Below, piece by piece: positions 44,292 through 59,100 of a stretch of DNA of 64,000 nucleotides. Each line of letters begins with the position of its first letter. Positions within the stretch are counted from its first letter, which is position 1. The translations under genes and the position numbers were made by a program. The notes under the pieces are model-generated. The model was not told where the DNA came from. It saw only the letters and a list, made by a program, of their open reading frames with translations, and made no database searches. Origin of the DNA: Saprospiraceae bacterium (GTDB lineage Bacteria; Bacteroidota; Bacteroidia; Chitinophagales; Saprospiraceae); NCBI GenBank assembly GCA_020436935.1, contig JAGQWX010000004.1:53226-117225 (forward strand), in the 5' to 3' direction.

Positions 44292-46457
44292 TTGAATGCT
44301 GTCCAGACCCTGATCAAAAAGGTTGTGTTGATTTGTTACCTTGCCATGACTCTGGTTGTTGCGGGCGCACAAACTGAGGGAGGAAACAAGGAACAGATCA
44401 TTGTCGAAAACGCAGACCAGGCCGTGGTGGAGACAGACAAAGATCCGCAAATTACAAGGTATCTCGGCAATGTGCGGGCCTATCACAACGGTGCTTTCAT
44501 ATTTTGTGACAACGCCATTCTGACCGGCAATAACCTGTATGCAGTGGGCAATGTTTCGATTATTGAACATGACACCATCCAGATTTATTCTGATACGCTG
44601 TTGTACCAGGGAGACTCCTCAGTTGCTTATCTCATCAAGGAGGTAGTATTGGTCAATGGTAAAGATACCATTTATGCTCCGGAGCTAAGGTACAATCTCA
44701 ATACCAAGGTCAGTGATTATTCCCGCCGGGCACTCATGCGGAACGCATCCAACGAGCTGAAAAGCCAATATGGATTTTACAATACAGCCACTAAGGATGC
44801 TGGATTTTTCGAAAAAGTTTCGATAGTTGGAGACTCCCTCAATCTCATCACCGACACCCTTTATTACAATACCGAAACCACTCAATCGTATTGGACCGCC
44901 CCTACCCTCATTGAGGAGAAGGGGAATCGGATGTTCAGCAATTCCGGTCGGTACAATTTGGATGAGGAATATGGTTACTTCGTCGGCAATGCTCAGTACG
45001 AATCAGATACTGCTACGGCCATAGCAGATACAATATACTATTCCGGAGCAACCAACCTCATAGAATTGAAAGGAAAGGCCAATTACAGGTCACTGACGGA
45101 TACTGCAAGCGCCGAATACATCAAGTACAACCGTGCAGATGAGCTGATTGAACTGGAAGGCAATGCTTCTTACACCGGAGATGGCAACAGGGCCAAGGGA
45201 GAAAAACTCATATACAACAAAAAGACCGAGAGCTTCAAATTTACCGGTCGGAGCGAGCTTGAAGATGGCTCTATTTTTATAAAGGCAGAAAACCTGGATT
45301 ATCAGAAAGATACCAAGGAAGGTTTGGCCATCGGACAAGTTGAGTACAGAGATACAGCAGAGAAGATCAGCATTTGGGCTGACACTCTGGCATATAATGG
45401 GGAGACGAATTTCATGCGGGCTACTTCGGCTGTTGGAAAGCCTGTTATGGCAACGGAAGTGGACGATGATACACTTTTCATCAGTGCAAGGGTTTTACGC
45501 ACTTTTCAGGAAGTAATTTATGGCCGCAAAAAAAACAATGTCGTGGATGATTCGACCACGGTTATTTTTCCTGACACTACGTCTGCAATTGATCCTGAGC
45601 AAGGGCTTATTGACACTATATCTCAAGACTCACTGGCTTCAGTGCCTGATACTACAAAGTCATACAAACCAATTCCTGATGTACCGGATACCATTTCACC
45701 GACCAATACTGGCATGGACACGGTATCTTTAGATGGTCTTATTATCAATTCCGATTCTTCTTTGGTTGAAGAACCATCTGTTCCAATATTCATTGATTCA
45801 TCACTGGTCGATACCGTTCAATACCTTATTGCAGAAGAAGATGTGGTATTGTACAAATCTGACATGCAGGCAAGATGTGATTCTTTGTACTTCAATGATT
45901 TTGATTCGACTTTTGTCCTGCTTTACCTTCCGGTGATGTGGTCCGACACTTCTCAAATCACTGGTGACACCATCCGTATAAAATTGGTGGATGAAAAAGT
46001 AGATCAGTTGATTGTCAACGACAACGCATTCATGACCAATAGCCCTGACTTCAAATTTTTTAATCAGGTGAAGGGCAAAATATTTGTAGCTGATTTTGAG
46101 GAATCAGAGATGAAAACCATGAAAGTCAACGGGAATGCTCAAATTGTCTACTATATGTTGGATGACGAAGACGGATACATTGGAGCAAATACGACAGATT
46201 GTAGTTTTATGACCTTTTATTTCCAGGAAAAAAAGATTTCGGATATCAGGTTTTACAACGGCCCTCAATCCAAAATTCTTCCCATGATGGGCACAGATCA
46301 TGAGTCCATCAAACTGAAAGGTTTCAATTTAAGATTTGAAGAAAGGCCCTTATCGAAGGAAGACTTATTTGATCCGGAAAAAATGAAGAAGGTAATCACC
46401 GTTAAGCCTGTTGTTGATGAATCAACGGATGAAACCGATGTTCCGGAACAAGATTAA
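44292..46457 (+). CDS. OstA/LptA-like protein (LPS transport-related)
   Basis: A 721-aa exported protein. A TTG at 44292 gives the signal peptide MNAVQTLIKKVVLICYLAMTL..., with cleavage near GAQ; no earlier ATG exists, so TTG is likely. Repeating OstA-type beta-taco units follow (RYLGNVRAYHNGAFIFCDNA, LYAVGNVSIIEHDTI, IELKGKANY, IELEGNASY). LptA-like proteins carry lipopolysaccharide across the periplasm; the long Bacteroidota form is probably the bridge or an LptD-associated part. A low-complexity Asp/Ser/Thr-rich stretch (about 410-510) separates two repeat blocks. It converges with the FAD oxidoreductase (4-bp overlap). Confidence 0.85.
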   Translation: MNAVQTLIKKVVLICYLAMTLVVAGAQTEGGNKEQIIVENADQAVVETDKDPQITRYLGNVRAYHNGAFIFCDNAILTGNNLYAVGNVSIIEHDTIQIYSDTLLYQGDSSVAYLIKEVVLVNGKDTIYAPELRYNLNTKVSDYSRRALMRNASNELKSQYGFYNTATKDAGFFEKVSIVGDSLNLITDTLYYNTETTQSYWTAPTLIEEKGNRMFSNSGRYNLDEEYGYFVGNAQYESDTATAIADTIYYSGATNLIELKGKANYRSLTDTASAEYIKYNRADELIELEGNASYTGDGNRAKGEKLIYNKKTESFKFTGRSELEDGSIFIKAENLDYQKDTKEGLAIGQVEYRDTAEKISIWADTLAYNGETNFMRATSAVGKPVMATEVDDDTLFISARVLRTFQEVIYGRKKNNVVDDSTTVIFPDTTSAIDPEQGLIDTISQDSLASVPDTTKSYKPIPDVPDTISPTNTGMDTVSLDGLIINSDSSLVEEPSVPIFIDSSLVDTVQYLIAEEDVVLYKSDMQARCDSLYFNDFDSTFVLLYLPVMWSDTSQITGDTIRIKLVDEKVDQLIVNDNAFMTNSPDFKFFNQVKGKIFVADFEESEMKTMKVNGNAQIVYYMLDDEDGYIGANTTDCSFMTFYFQEKKISDIRFYNGPQSKILPMMGTDHESIKLKGFNLRFEERPLSKEDLFDPEKMKKVITVKPVVDESTDETDVPEQD

Positions 46458-47566
46458 TTTTTTATATCGAGGATCAGTTCAGCAAGGTCCTTCCCTACCT
46501 TAGCTCCAATCGCAACACCCATTCCACCGAGTCTTACACCAACACAACTTTTTTGATTAATTCTGGAAATAATAGGCTTTTTTGACCTACCAACGCCAAG
46601 AATTCCCGCCCATGTGTATTCAACAGAAAATTCTGATTGGATTCCCATTTTTTGCTTGAGGTACTCTACCAGATAATCGATCACAGCTTCATTGATCTGT
46701 AAATCATCAGTGTACTCGCCGGGTCCAAATTTATTACGTGCCCCCCCGAAGAGAATTCGGTCACCTACCTTCCTCATGTAGAGATAACCTTTGTCGATGT
46801 GTAGCACTTGTTCCAGCCTAAACTCCGGTACAGGACTTGTTACCAGAACATTGTTTCTGGCGGGTACAACATCATCAATCCCGGGCAAAAGCGCAGGCGT
46901 GAAGGCATTTAGGGTGATGGCCAGCTGATCGGCCTGAATGATTGAACCATCTTTAAATATTACAGTGGCATTTGCATCATCCAATTGCTTTATTTCTTTA
47001 AAAACAAATTTTACGCCTTCCAGGTCTGCTAGTCGCTTCAACACACTAACTATCTTAACAGGATTCACTTTCCCTTCTTCTGGAGCCAGGTAGGCTTCTT
47101 TTGAAAAGTTTGGAAAAGATATGTTTTCAATGGTTTTAAAGTACTCGTTGATCCCAATCACATTTTTAATCAAAGCATTTAAATAACCGATATCAACGTT
47201 CTGATTATCATGTTTTTCCATCAACTCAATACCTCCACAATTCTGATAGTCTATGTCTGCATCTTGCAACAGCGTAAAAAGTGTGGTTCTTCCTTCGTAC
47301 CGAGCTTTAAAGGTAAGCATTGCCTGCTCCTCGCCAATTTGTTCAATATCATCGGTGATCTCTGTAGGGCTGCCAAAACACATAAATCCTGCGTTTTTTG
47401 TACTGGCTCCGTGTGGTGGCCATTGCCTGTCAATAGCTACGACTTTCAGCCCTGGGTTCAGCCTTTTCAGATGAATAGCTGTAGAAAGGCCCACTATTCC
47501 CGTCCCGATAACTGCCACACCTGCATTTGATGAGAAATAATCGCTCTCCCAAAAACTGAACGACAT
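46454..47566 (-). CDS. FAD-dependent oxidoreductase (DAO family)
   Basis: A 370-aa D-amino-acid-oxidase-fold flavoprotein. The dinucleotide-binding motif VIGTGIVGLSTAIHLKR is near the N-terminus and the C-terminus carries GVRLGGMGVAIGAKVGK. The best match in style is to glycine oxidase/gamma-glutamylputrescine oxidase-like enzymes. The substrate is unknown. As last gene of the galactonate operon (its start overlaps dgoK by 1 bp), it could oxidise a sugar-derived or amino compound connected to that pathway; this is inference. Confidence 0.85.
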   Translation of the reverse strand: MSFSFWESDYFSSNAGVAVIGTGIVGLSTAIHLKRLNPGLKVVAIDRQWPPHGASTKNAGFMCFGSPTEITDDIEQIGEEQAMLTFKARYEGRTTLFTLLQDADIDYQNCGGIELMEKHDNQNVDIGYLNALIKNVIGINEYFKTIENISFPNFSKEAYLAPEEGKVNPVKIVSVLKRLADLEGVKFVFKEIKQLDDANATVIFKDGSIIQADQLAITLNAFTPALLPGIDDVVPARNNVLVTSPVPEFRLEQVLHIDKGYLYMRKVGDRILFGGARNKFGPGEYTDDLQINEAVIDYLVEYLKQKMGIQSEFSVEYTWAGILGVGRSKKPIISRINQKSCVGVRLGGMGVAIGAKVGKDLAELILDIKN

Positions 47567-48501
47567 TACAACTTATTTTGATGGTAGAATTTATGCCCAA
47601 GACAAGTGGCAAGTTTTGCATCCATCAAAGTGATAGAAGTGCTTTGTCCATACAGGGCGAGCATACATCTTTGGTATAAACTGCTCAGACCTTCGCTGCC
47701 TATGATACACACATTCTGCAGTGCAGCCGGGTCTATGTGGCTCAATTCACTGCCGATGAGGATGCCACTGAGAAAAGAATAGGCATCAGTACCAGAAAAG
47801 CCATCCAATACAAACCTGCTTCTGATGGAAAATGCAGAATGCAGCAAAGGCTCTTTATAACCAAGCATACAGCCTTCTTCAAATGCCTCACCAAAAGAAA
47901 TCGCATGGTCTGGTGTCATGGTGACTGATAGGATGGAACTTTTGGACAGCAGATCAAAAAACTCACCAGTCATGTATGTGATAAAGTCCAGGAATTTCCC
48001 CTTTTGGTAGTAGAGATGCTTGGAATGCGTGCCAGGAATGATGAAAAGTTCAACACCGGACATCATCTTCGATGCACCTATAGCTTGAGTTTCTTCACCA
48101 CGCATCACATCATGACCATTGGTCCAACCTGAATAAATGTTCAAGTTTTTTCCCGATTCGGTTTTAATTTCTGACTTATATATGCAATTCTCATCCTTGG
48201 ATACCGGTATCTTAAAATACGGAAGATTGACAATGCCAAGATTGGAGGATGCCATGCCTGAAATGTAAACGGGTAGGTTCGAAGCGCCAGCGACGTCGAA
48301 CTCCATTAGACCGATTTTTTTATCCAAAACATGTAAGAGATTGCGGTGTCTTTCGGATTCTTCAAGATCTCTGAACTTTAATACCCCATCGTCAGAGTCT
48401 ACAGAAGCCAGGATGGTACTGGATTCCAGATCAAAACAATTGACCCTCAAATTGCTTGACCCCCAATCAACGCTGATTATTTTCTCTTGTTTCTCTACCA
48501 T
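47566..48501 (-). CDS. dgoK: 2-dehydro-3-deoxygalactonokinase DgoK
   Basis: Phosphorylates 2-keto-3-deoxy-D-galactonate with ATP in the De Ley-Doudoroff pathway. A 311-aa ASKHA-fold kinase: N-terminal phosphate loop [22 protein letters not shown] in mid-protein and [18 protein letters not shown], all typical of the DgoK family. It overlaps dgoD by 7 bp and the FAD oxidoreductase by 1 bp, so the genes are translated as a unit. Confidence 0.9.
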   Translation of the reverse strand: MVEKQEKIISVDWGSSNLRVNCFDLESSTILASVDSDDGVLKFRDLEESERHRNLLHVLDKKIGLMEFDVAGASNLPVYISGMASSNLGIVNLPYFKIPVSKDENCIYKSEIKTESGKNLNIYSGWTNGHDVMRGEETQAIGASKMMSGVELFIIPGTHSKHLYYQKGKFLDFITYMTGEFFDLLSKSSILSVTMTPDHAISFGEAFEEGCMLGYKEPLLHSAFSIRSRFVLDGFSGTDAYSFLSGILIGSELSHIDPAALQNVCIIGSEGLSSLYQRCMLALYGQSTSITLMDAKLATCLGHKFYHQNKL

Positions 48502-49643
48502 TCTGCTACGCTTCCGTCTTTATGCCTCCAAAGTGGATTTTGCCACTCATGTCCCTTTTTGGCCATCTCATCAACCATTTCTTCGTTCATTTCGATGCCC
48601 AGTCCAGGTCCCTCAGGTATTTTTACCATACCTTCATGAAAATCAAAGATATCTTTATTTACGAGGTAATCTTTGACATCGTTGCCTTTATTATAGTGAA
48701 TGCCCATACTTTGTTCCTGAATGAAGGCATTGTGGCATGAGGCATCCACCTGAAGGCATGCTGCCAATGCTATGGGACCGAGTGGACAATGCGGCGCAAC
48801 TGCAATGTCATAAGCCTCTGCCATTGACATAATTTTTTTGCACTCTGTGATGCCTCCGGCGTGAGAAACATCGGGCTGGATGATGTCTACATATCCGGAA
48901 TGCAGCAATTCTTTAAAATGCCATCTGGAAAACATCCTTTCACCGGTGGCAATGGGAATACTCGTCATTGAAGCAATGTCTCTCAACGCTTCATTGTTTT
49001 CTGGTAATACCGGCTCTTCTATGAACATGGGGTGAAAAACTTCCAATTCCTTTGCCAGGACCTTTGCCATCGGTTTATGCACCCTTCCGTGGAAATCAAT
49101 GCCAATCTTGAATGCCTTGCCACAGGCCTCCCTGATGGCAGATACTCTTTCGAGAGTTGCGTCCACCTTGTCGTATGAATCGATGATCTGCAATTCTTCT
49201 GTTGCATTCATTTTGATGGCCTTAAATCCGGCTTCCTGTAGGTCAGAAGCAGCTTTCGCAACATCTGTTGGGCGATCACCCCCAATCCATGAATAGACCT
49301 CAATGCTGTCTCTGCAAGCACCCCCCATGAGCTGATGGATGGGTGCATTGTGATATTTGCCTTTGATGTCCCACAGTGCCTGGTCAATTCCTGCAATAGC
49401 GCTCATGAGTATAGGTCCTCCTCTGTAAAATCCGCCTCTGTACAAAACACTCCAGTGGTCCTCGATATTCAGCGGATTCTTATCTATAAGGTAGGTCATA
49501 CATTCGTCTACCGCTGTTTGCACCGTTTTTGCCTTGCCTTCGATCACGGGTTCACCCCAGCCTATGATGCCTTCGTCTGTTTCTATTTTGAGAAACAACC
49601 ATCGTGGAGGCACTACATATGTTTTATAGGAGATGATCTTCAT
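48495..49643 (-). CDS. dgoD: D-galactonate dehydratase DgoD
   Basis: Enolase-superfamily enzyme converting D-galactonate to 2-keto-3-deoxygalactonate. The length of 382 aa equals that of E. coli DgoD. The metal ligands are visible in IDFHGR (Asp), [10 protein letters not shown] (Glu) and ATGERMF (Glu), and the catalytic His in APHCPLGP. I chose the start [11 protein letters not shown]; a longer frame adds ten residues running into the aldolase gene, whose stop lies 1 bp upstream of this start. Confidence 0.93.
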   Translation of the reverse strand: MKIISYKTYVVPPRWLFLKIETDEGIIGWGEPVIEGKAKTVQTAVDECMTYLIDKNPLNIEDHWSVLYRGGFYRGGPILMSAIAGIDQALWDIKGKYHNAPIHQLMGGACRDSIEVYSWIGGDRPTDVAKAASDLQEAGFKAIKMNATEELQIIDSYDKVDATLERVSAIREACGKAFKIGIDFHGRVHKPMAKVLAKELEVFHPMFIEEPVLPENNEALRDIASMTSIPIATGERMFSRWHFKELLHSGYVDIIQPDVSHAGGITECKKIMSMAEAYDIAVAPHCPLGPIALAACLQVDASCHNAFIQEQSMGIHYNKGNDVKDYLVNKDIFDFHEGMVKIPEGPGLGIEMNEEMVDEMAKKGHEWQNPLWRHKDGSVAEW

Positions 49644-49644
49644 A

Positions 49645-50295
49645 TCAATCGAGTAAAGATTTGATGAGCGCAACGTATTGCTCAGATTTAATTTTTAAAG
49701 CCTGTAAATTTTTTGAATTCCATTCTACATTAGACGGGATGAGCGACGAACCTACTCCGAAGTATCTGGCCCCTGCATTTTGGAATGCAGGTATGTTAAT
49801 CAGGTCAATACCTCCAACCGGCATCAGATGCCTAGTGCCTATTGGGCCCCGCAGATTCCTGAAAAAGGCCATTTGTTCCTCCGCCGGAAAAAATTTGATT
49901 ACTCTGGCTCCTGCTTGTTGTGCTTGTAAGATTTCGGTTGGCGTAAATGCTCCGGGAATCATAAAAACATCCAGTTTTTTTGCCTCTTCCAAAACTCTTA
50001 AATCGAGGTTTGGAGCCAGTAAAAAATGACATCCGGCATCAATAGATTGGTGAAGCAAGCTACTGCTGGTTATGGTACCGGTACCGATCATCATTTCTTT
50101 GCCAAAGGCCTCAATCAATGCGCTTACCGTTTTGAAATCACCTGGATCTTTGATGGCAACTTCCACCATTTTTACCCCACCCGCCAATAAATGCTCTGCA
50201 ATCTTTAAGACGCCATTTTCCTTAATGCCTCTGACAATGGCAATGAGCCCTTCCTTTTGCAAGGTTTCATTGACATTCTGGCTCAATACTGGCAT
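49645..50295 (-). CDS. dgoA: 2-dehydro-3-deoxy-6-phosphogalactonate/gluconate aldolase
   Basis: Class I aldolase splitting KDPGal (or KDPG) into pyruvate and glyceraldehyde 3-phosphate. The 216-aa barrel shows VEVAIK (Glu) and the Schiff-base Lys in [11 protein letters not shown], with MPVGGID later. Neighbouring DgoK and DgoD favour KDPGal. It sits 1 bp before dgoD and overlaps the upstream DUF1080 gene by 13 bp. Confidence 0.9.
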   Translation of the reverse strand: MPVLSQNVNETLQKEGLIAIVRGIKENGVLKIAEHLLAGGVKMVEVAIKDPGDFKTVSALIEAFGKEMMIGTGTITSSSLLHQSIDAGCHFLLAPNLDLRVLEEAKKLDVFMIPGAFTPTEILQAQQAGARVIKFFPAEEQMAFFRNLRGPIGTRHLMPVGGIDLINIPAFQNAGARYFGVGSSLIPSNVEWNSKNLQALKIKSEQYVALIKSLLD

Positions 50296-51194
50296 AGGCT
50301 TTCGTTGTGCTTTACAAAATACGACTTATAGTTTTTCGCCTTTGGATCCATGCAGCCTTCAAGGTTGAGAAATTCGATGTTCTTGAAGTCAAGTGCCTGA
50401 CTTTCAGCCTGCAATGCTATATAACCTGAACCTAGTTTTGTGTCTTGTTTTTCAATCCAGGTCAATGAATCTGTAATAAAGCCTTCTGCCCATGAAGCAT
50501 TAGGATCAACAAAACCTCCTCCTACCAATGGGTTTGTGAACTCAAGAACGGTCACCCCATTGATGATGTGTCTGACCAGAGAGTCACCGTACACTTCTAT
50601 TTCGCCATGGATCCATTCTCCTTCCTGGAATGTCACTGAGGATGAGTTGATGCAGTGGTCTCTTCTCAAAGTATCGCCCATATGCACCAAAGTACCAGGT
50701 GTACAAATGTTGCCAGTTGGTCGCAGCTTGGTATCTCTTGCTACAAGTAATTGCATTTCAAGTGAAATGGGAAATTGTTGCTCCAGCGACATGCTCTCAG
50801 GGCTTTGGCTGTGCACCATGATGCCACTGTTTCTGTCAGCCCATTCCTGAGCACCTGGAAGTTGAGATCCATTGAACTTGTGATCAAACTTCAGCTTGTA
50901 ATATGAATAAGGGGTTTTGTAAAAAATATGTCCGAATTTATTGTCCCATGAAGTATAGTCGTCATAAACCACCCTCAGCATGCCACTGTCTACTCTGAAT
51001 GTGTTGTTGTAATTAATCCCTACATCCTCCCCTGCTATTTTGATATTCCAGCCTTCGAGGTCTTTTCCATTAAATATGGAGACCCATTCCTCACTGTCAT
51101 TTTTTACTTCAACCTCACTTTTATCTTTACATCCAAAAAAAGTCAGAGAACTCAGGAAAACAAAGGCGCAAAAGAAATAAATGTACTTTCTCAT
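50283..51194 (-). CDS. DUF1080 (3-keto-disaccharide hydrolase family) lipoprotein
   Basis: A 303-aa lipoprotein: leader MRKYIYFFCAFVFLSSLTFFGC with a lipobox Cys22. It then carries a concanavalin-like DUF1080 domain beginning at WVSIFNGKDLEGWNI and including SGIMVHSQ. Some DUF1080 members hydrolyse 3-keto-glycosides; others are unassigned. The C-terminal tail GCMDPKAKNY...CQY resembles short Cys-bounded tails common in Bacteroidota exported proteins. It is the first gene of the galactonate operon and is divergent from the Nudix-type regulator. Confidence 0.88.
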   Translation of the reverse strand: MRKYIYFFCAFVFLSSLTFFGCKDKSEVEVKNDSEEWVSIFNGKDLEGWNIKIAGEDVGINYNNTFRVDSGMLRVVYDDYTSWDNKFGHIFYKTPYSYYKLKFDHKFNGSQLPGAQEWADRNSGIMVHSQSPESMSLEQQFPISLEMQLLVARDTKLRPTGNICTPGTLVHMGDTLRRDHCINSSSVTFQEGEWIHGEIEVYGDSLVRHIINGVTVLEFTNPLVGGGFVDPNASWAEGFITDSLTWIEKQDTKLGSGYIALQAESQALDFKNIEFLNLEGCMDPKAKNYKSYFVKHNESLCQY

Positions 51195-51225
51195 GATCAG
51201 AATGGCGTTTTGATTTGAATGTCAA

Positions 51226-51244
51226 ATTTGCATTATAATTTGCA
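51226..51244. promoter_or_regulatory. Candidate operator: paired ATTTGCA direct repeat
   Basis: ATTTGCA occurs at 51226-51232 and 51238-51244, 12 bp apart, within the 122-bp divergent space between the galactonate operon and its Nudix-type regulator. This position suits a regulator site. No binding motif for this regulator is known to me. Confidence 0.25.
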
Positions 51245-51316
51245 CAAATCCCGAGTCTTTCTTAGTTTAAATTTCTTTTCTTTTTATCTTACATAAATTT
51301 TAAAAAATTCCTGCAC

Positions 51317-52030
51317 TTGTCTGTCCATTCAGTTAATCATACCAACATTTATTACCAGGGCGCGGATAAAATTTTACTAGCTGTAGATTGTATCATCTTT
51401 GGTTTTGACAAAAATCTTTTAAAGTTATTGCTTTTCAAAAGAAAGGTGGAACCGTTCAAGAATGAATGGTCTTTGATTGGACGATTTATCCGGGAAGACG
51501 AGAACATCAACAACGCAGCAGAGAAGGTGCTTGAAGAATGTACTGGACTCAATGATGTATTTTTGGAGCAATTGTTTTGTTATGGAGATGCTTCCAGAGA
51601 CCCAGGTGGAAGGGTCGTTTCAATAGCCTATTACGCGTTGATCAGGTTGGATGAGCAGAAAGAACAATCGGTTGAGGATTTCCATGCACATTGGTTTGAT
51701 GTGAATGAAGTTCCTGAATTGATCCTGGATCACAATGCCATGATTGAGGCCGCATTTGAGAAACTCAAACAAAAAGCAAGGGTACAACCCATTGGTTTTG
51801 AGCTACTCCCTGAAAAATTCACCATTCCAAACCTCCAGGCCTTGTATGAATCCATCTACCAGGTGAACCTCGACGGCAGAAATTTCAGGAAAAAGATCTT
51901 GTCAATGGGAATCCTGGAAAAACTGGATGAAAAGGACAAAACAAGCTCCAAAAAAGGCGCTTATCTCTATAAATTCAACCAGGAGAAATACGAAAATCTG
52001 CTCGACAAGGGATTTGGTTTTGAGATCTAG
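51317..52030 (+). CDS. Nudix-fold transcriptional regulator (NrtR/AraR-like)
   Basis: A 237-aa protein with an N-terminal Nudix domain (about 20-150) and a C-terminal winged-helix region (about 155-235). In the Nudix box the catalytic RE-EE residues are mostly replaced: AAEKVLEECTGL aligns to the AARRELAEETGL-type consensus with the Glu residues lost at two positions, so hydrolysis is unlikely. That is the pattern of NrtR-family regulators, which include the Bacteroides arabinose regulator AraR. It is divergent from the dgo operon, so it probably senses a sugar or intermediate of that pathway. No ATG is available; TTG at 51317 is the likely start. Confidence 0.83.
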   Translation: MSVHSVNHTNIYYQGADKILLAVDCIIFGFDKNLLKLLLFKRKVEPFKNEWSLIGRFIREDENINNAAEKVLEECTGLNDVFLEQLFCYGDASRDPGGRVVSIAYYALIRLDEQKEQSVEDFHAHWFDVNEVPELILDHNAMIEAAFEKLKQKARVQPIGFELLPEKFTIPNLQALYESIYQVNLDGRNFRKKILSMGILEKLDEKDKTSSKKGAYLYKFNQEKYENLLDKGFGFEI

Positions 52031-52033
52031 TCC

Positions 52034-54235
52034 TTATTTGATTTCATTGATTTCCAATACAACGCTGCTTCTGTTTTGAGATACCTGGGGGTTGATTCCA
52101 ACTTTCATCAAAAATTCTCCGGAATACCTCTGTTTTTCGTCGATCACAGCCCTGCTGCCGGGAAATATATTGATTTCTTTTACTGAATAGGTCTTTTGGG
52201 GGGCCAGTCCTTTGAGCTGTATGGGCTTAAGCGTATAGGTCCAGTCGAATCTATTGCTCACTGCATAATTGAACATTATTGCTTTGGTTTGATCTGGAGA
52301 TACATAACTGATGGATGCAAGAGGATTTTCCCACGGATTCATCAGTCGGTATTGATCTCCATACCATATCAGCGGTTTCAGTTCATCGTACTTTTTAAGG
52401 GTTTGTTGAGAAAATTTGAGTTCATCTTCTGATAAGTGATCAACAACTATGTCATATCCCATTTTGCCCATCATGGCCACATCGGTTCTAAATTTGAGCC
52501 TCAGCTTACTCCAATCCGTAATGTGGTTATCACTTACAATAGATGGAAAAAATTGAGAATTCTCCCACTGTATAAATACCCGCTCAATCGGATCTGTATT
52601 GTCACTTAACCAGAACTCGGTAAAATAGGACAACGCTTTGTAATCAGCCCTGCCCCCGCCTCCGGAGCAAAGCATCATAGGGACTTTGGGATATTTTTCC
52701 CTGACCCTGTCCAAAACTTTGTACCAGCCATTCACATAATCTACGTACAGGTGAGACTGCGGTTTCCCGACGCTCTCCAAATAATCAGAATGCGCATTAA
52801 AAATCACTGCATTGCAATCCCACTTGATGAATGCCAGGCTGGGATTTTTTGAAAAAAGTGTATCCATGACTCCAAATACAAAATCCTGGACTTCAGGATT
52901 ACTAAGGTCGAGTACCAGCTGGTTGCGATAATATACTTCGGGCCGGTCTTCAATTCTGATGACCCAATCCGGGTGTTGTTCATACAATTCCGACTTGGGA
53001 TTGACCATCTCCGGCTCTACCCATATACCAAATTTGACACCGGCTTTCTCTGCTTCTTTTACAAGAAAAGGAATTCCATTGGGCAATTTTTTCTTGTTCT
53101 CCTGCCAGTCACCCAGGCCGGAGTGATCACTGTTCCGTGGATATTTGTTGGCAAACCAGCCATCGTCCAGCAGGAACATATCTACACCCAGCTTTTTGGC
53201 TCCTGAAAAAAGTGACTTTAGTTTTTCTTCATTGAAATCAAAATATGTCGCTTCCCAATTGTTCAATAGCGTGAGGCGGGTTCCCATACCATCAAATACC
53301 TTGTATTTCCTGGCCCAATGATGAAGGTTCCTGCTCGCCAGACCTATACCGTGATTGGAGTAGGCATACACCAGAGCCGGCGTTTTAAAGTTTTCTCCTT
53401 TATTTAGTTGATATGCCGAAGCGTGTGGACTAATACCGGCTATGAGGCGGAGATTGTCATAGGTATCTTTTTCGAAATCAATTTTGAAATTCCCCGTCCA
53501 TTCCAGATTTGCCAGCAATACTTGTCCTTCATCCTCAGAAGGTACTGCTCCAATGCCTAATATGAATGAAGGAGGCTGGAAAAGATTTGCTCTGGTACCA
53601 AGCTTTGAATCCAAAGTTTTTATACCTGCGGTCAACTCTTCAACTTCCGGCTTCATTTCCTGAGCCCAAATGCCATGGTAATGACGGAGATAATAAGAAG
53701 TGCCTGTCAGATAAAGATTGGCTGAGGCATATTTCTGCAGCGTGATCTGCGATTCAATGAGATTGGATATCTCGGCCCATTGCTCAATCACATCTTGGTC
53801 AGGATAAACGAGATAGTGCAAATCCACCTTCGTTTTATAAACCGGATCTTCAAGAGACACTACGTAATCAATTGATTTGTTGTCATTTGCGATTTTTCGA
53901 TAACTTTTGTAGACCAAGTCTGTGGCCATGCTGCCATCTGCATGCAGGATGGTCAATGCCGGTTCGACAAGGTTCCATGTTCCAGATGGAGTATAAGCGT
54001 TGTTTTGAATGCCATCATTGTTGTCATTGTGAAGGCTTTGGCTCCAGATTTTACCGTATTCATCCTGGTTTTGAAGCTTATCCCCAAAATGAACAATTCC
54101 CACATGTCCTTCTCCATCTACCTGCAATACTATGGCCAATTGCTTACTTTCAATTACAATAGGTGTTACCTGAAAAGAAAGACCATAAGTCTGCAGAAAC
54201 AACAAAGACAGTAAACCAAAAACCGGTATTTTCAT
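52034..54235 (-). CDS. Alpha-galactosidase, GH36 family (exported)
   Basis: A 733-aa exported GH36 enzyme hydrolysing terminal alpha-galactosides. A signal peptide (MKIPVFGLLSLLFLQTYGLS) precedes a beta-supersandwich domain and the catalytic barrel. FLLDDGWF, the nucleophile D473 (IKWDCN) and acid/base D545 (SDNTDP) are in place, as is GIWVEPEMVNP. It lies 9 bp downstream of the GH2 beta-galactosidase gene in one operon and ends 3 bp from the Nudix-type regulator. Confidence 0.95.
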   Translation of the reverse strand: MKIPVFGLLSLLFLQTYGLSFQVTPIVIESKQLAIVLQVDGEGHVGIVHFGDKLQNQDEYGKIWSQSLHNDNNDGIQNNAYTPSGTWNLVEPALTILHADGSMATDLVYKSYRKIANDNKSIDYVVSLEDPVYKTKVDLHYLVYPDQDVIEQWAEISNLIESQITLQKYASANLYLTGTSYYLRHYHGIWAQEMKPEVEELTAGIKTLDSKLGTRANLFQPPSFILGIGAVPSEDEGQVLLANLEWTGNFKIDFEKDTYDNLRLIAGISPHASAYQLNKGENFKTPALVYAYSNHGIGLASRNLHHWARKYKVFDGMGTRLTLLNNWEATYFDFNEEKLKSLFSGAKKLGVDMFLLDDGWFANKYPRNSDHSGLGDWQENKKKLPNGIPFLVKEAEKAGVKFGIWVEPEMVNPKSELYEQHPDWVIRIEDRPEVYYRNQLVLDLSNPEVQDFVFGVMDTLFSKNPSLAFIKWDCNAVIFNAHSDYLESVGKPQSHLYVDYVNGWYKVLDRVREKYPKVPMMLCSGGGGRADYKALSYFTEFWLSDNTDPIERVFIQWENSQFFPSIVSDNHITDWSKLRLKFRTDVAMMGKMGYDIVVDHLSEDELKFSQQTLKKYDELKPLIWYGDQYRLMNPWENPLASISYVSPDQTKAIMFNYAVSNRFDWTYTLKPIQLKGLAPQKTYSVKEINIFPGSRAVIDEKQRYSGEFLMKVGINPQVSQNRSSVVLEINEIK

Positions 54236-54244
54236 GATGACGAT

Positions 54245-59092
<4,848 letters not shown>

Positions 59093-59100
<8 letters not shown>

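Noticed and set aside
51317-52030. Active ADP-ribose or nucleoside Nudix hydrolase
   Set aside because: The Nudix box lacks catalytic Glu positions and a winged-helix region follows, which fits a regulator better.
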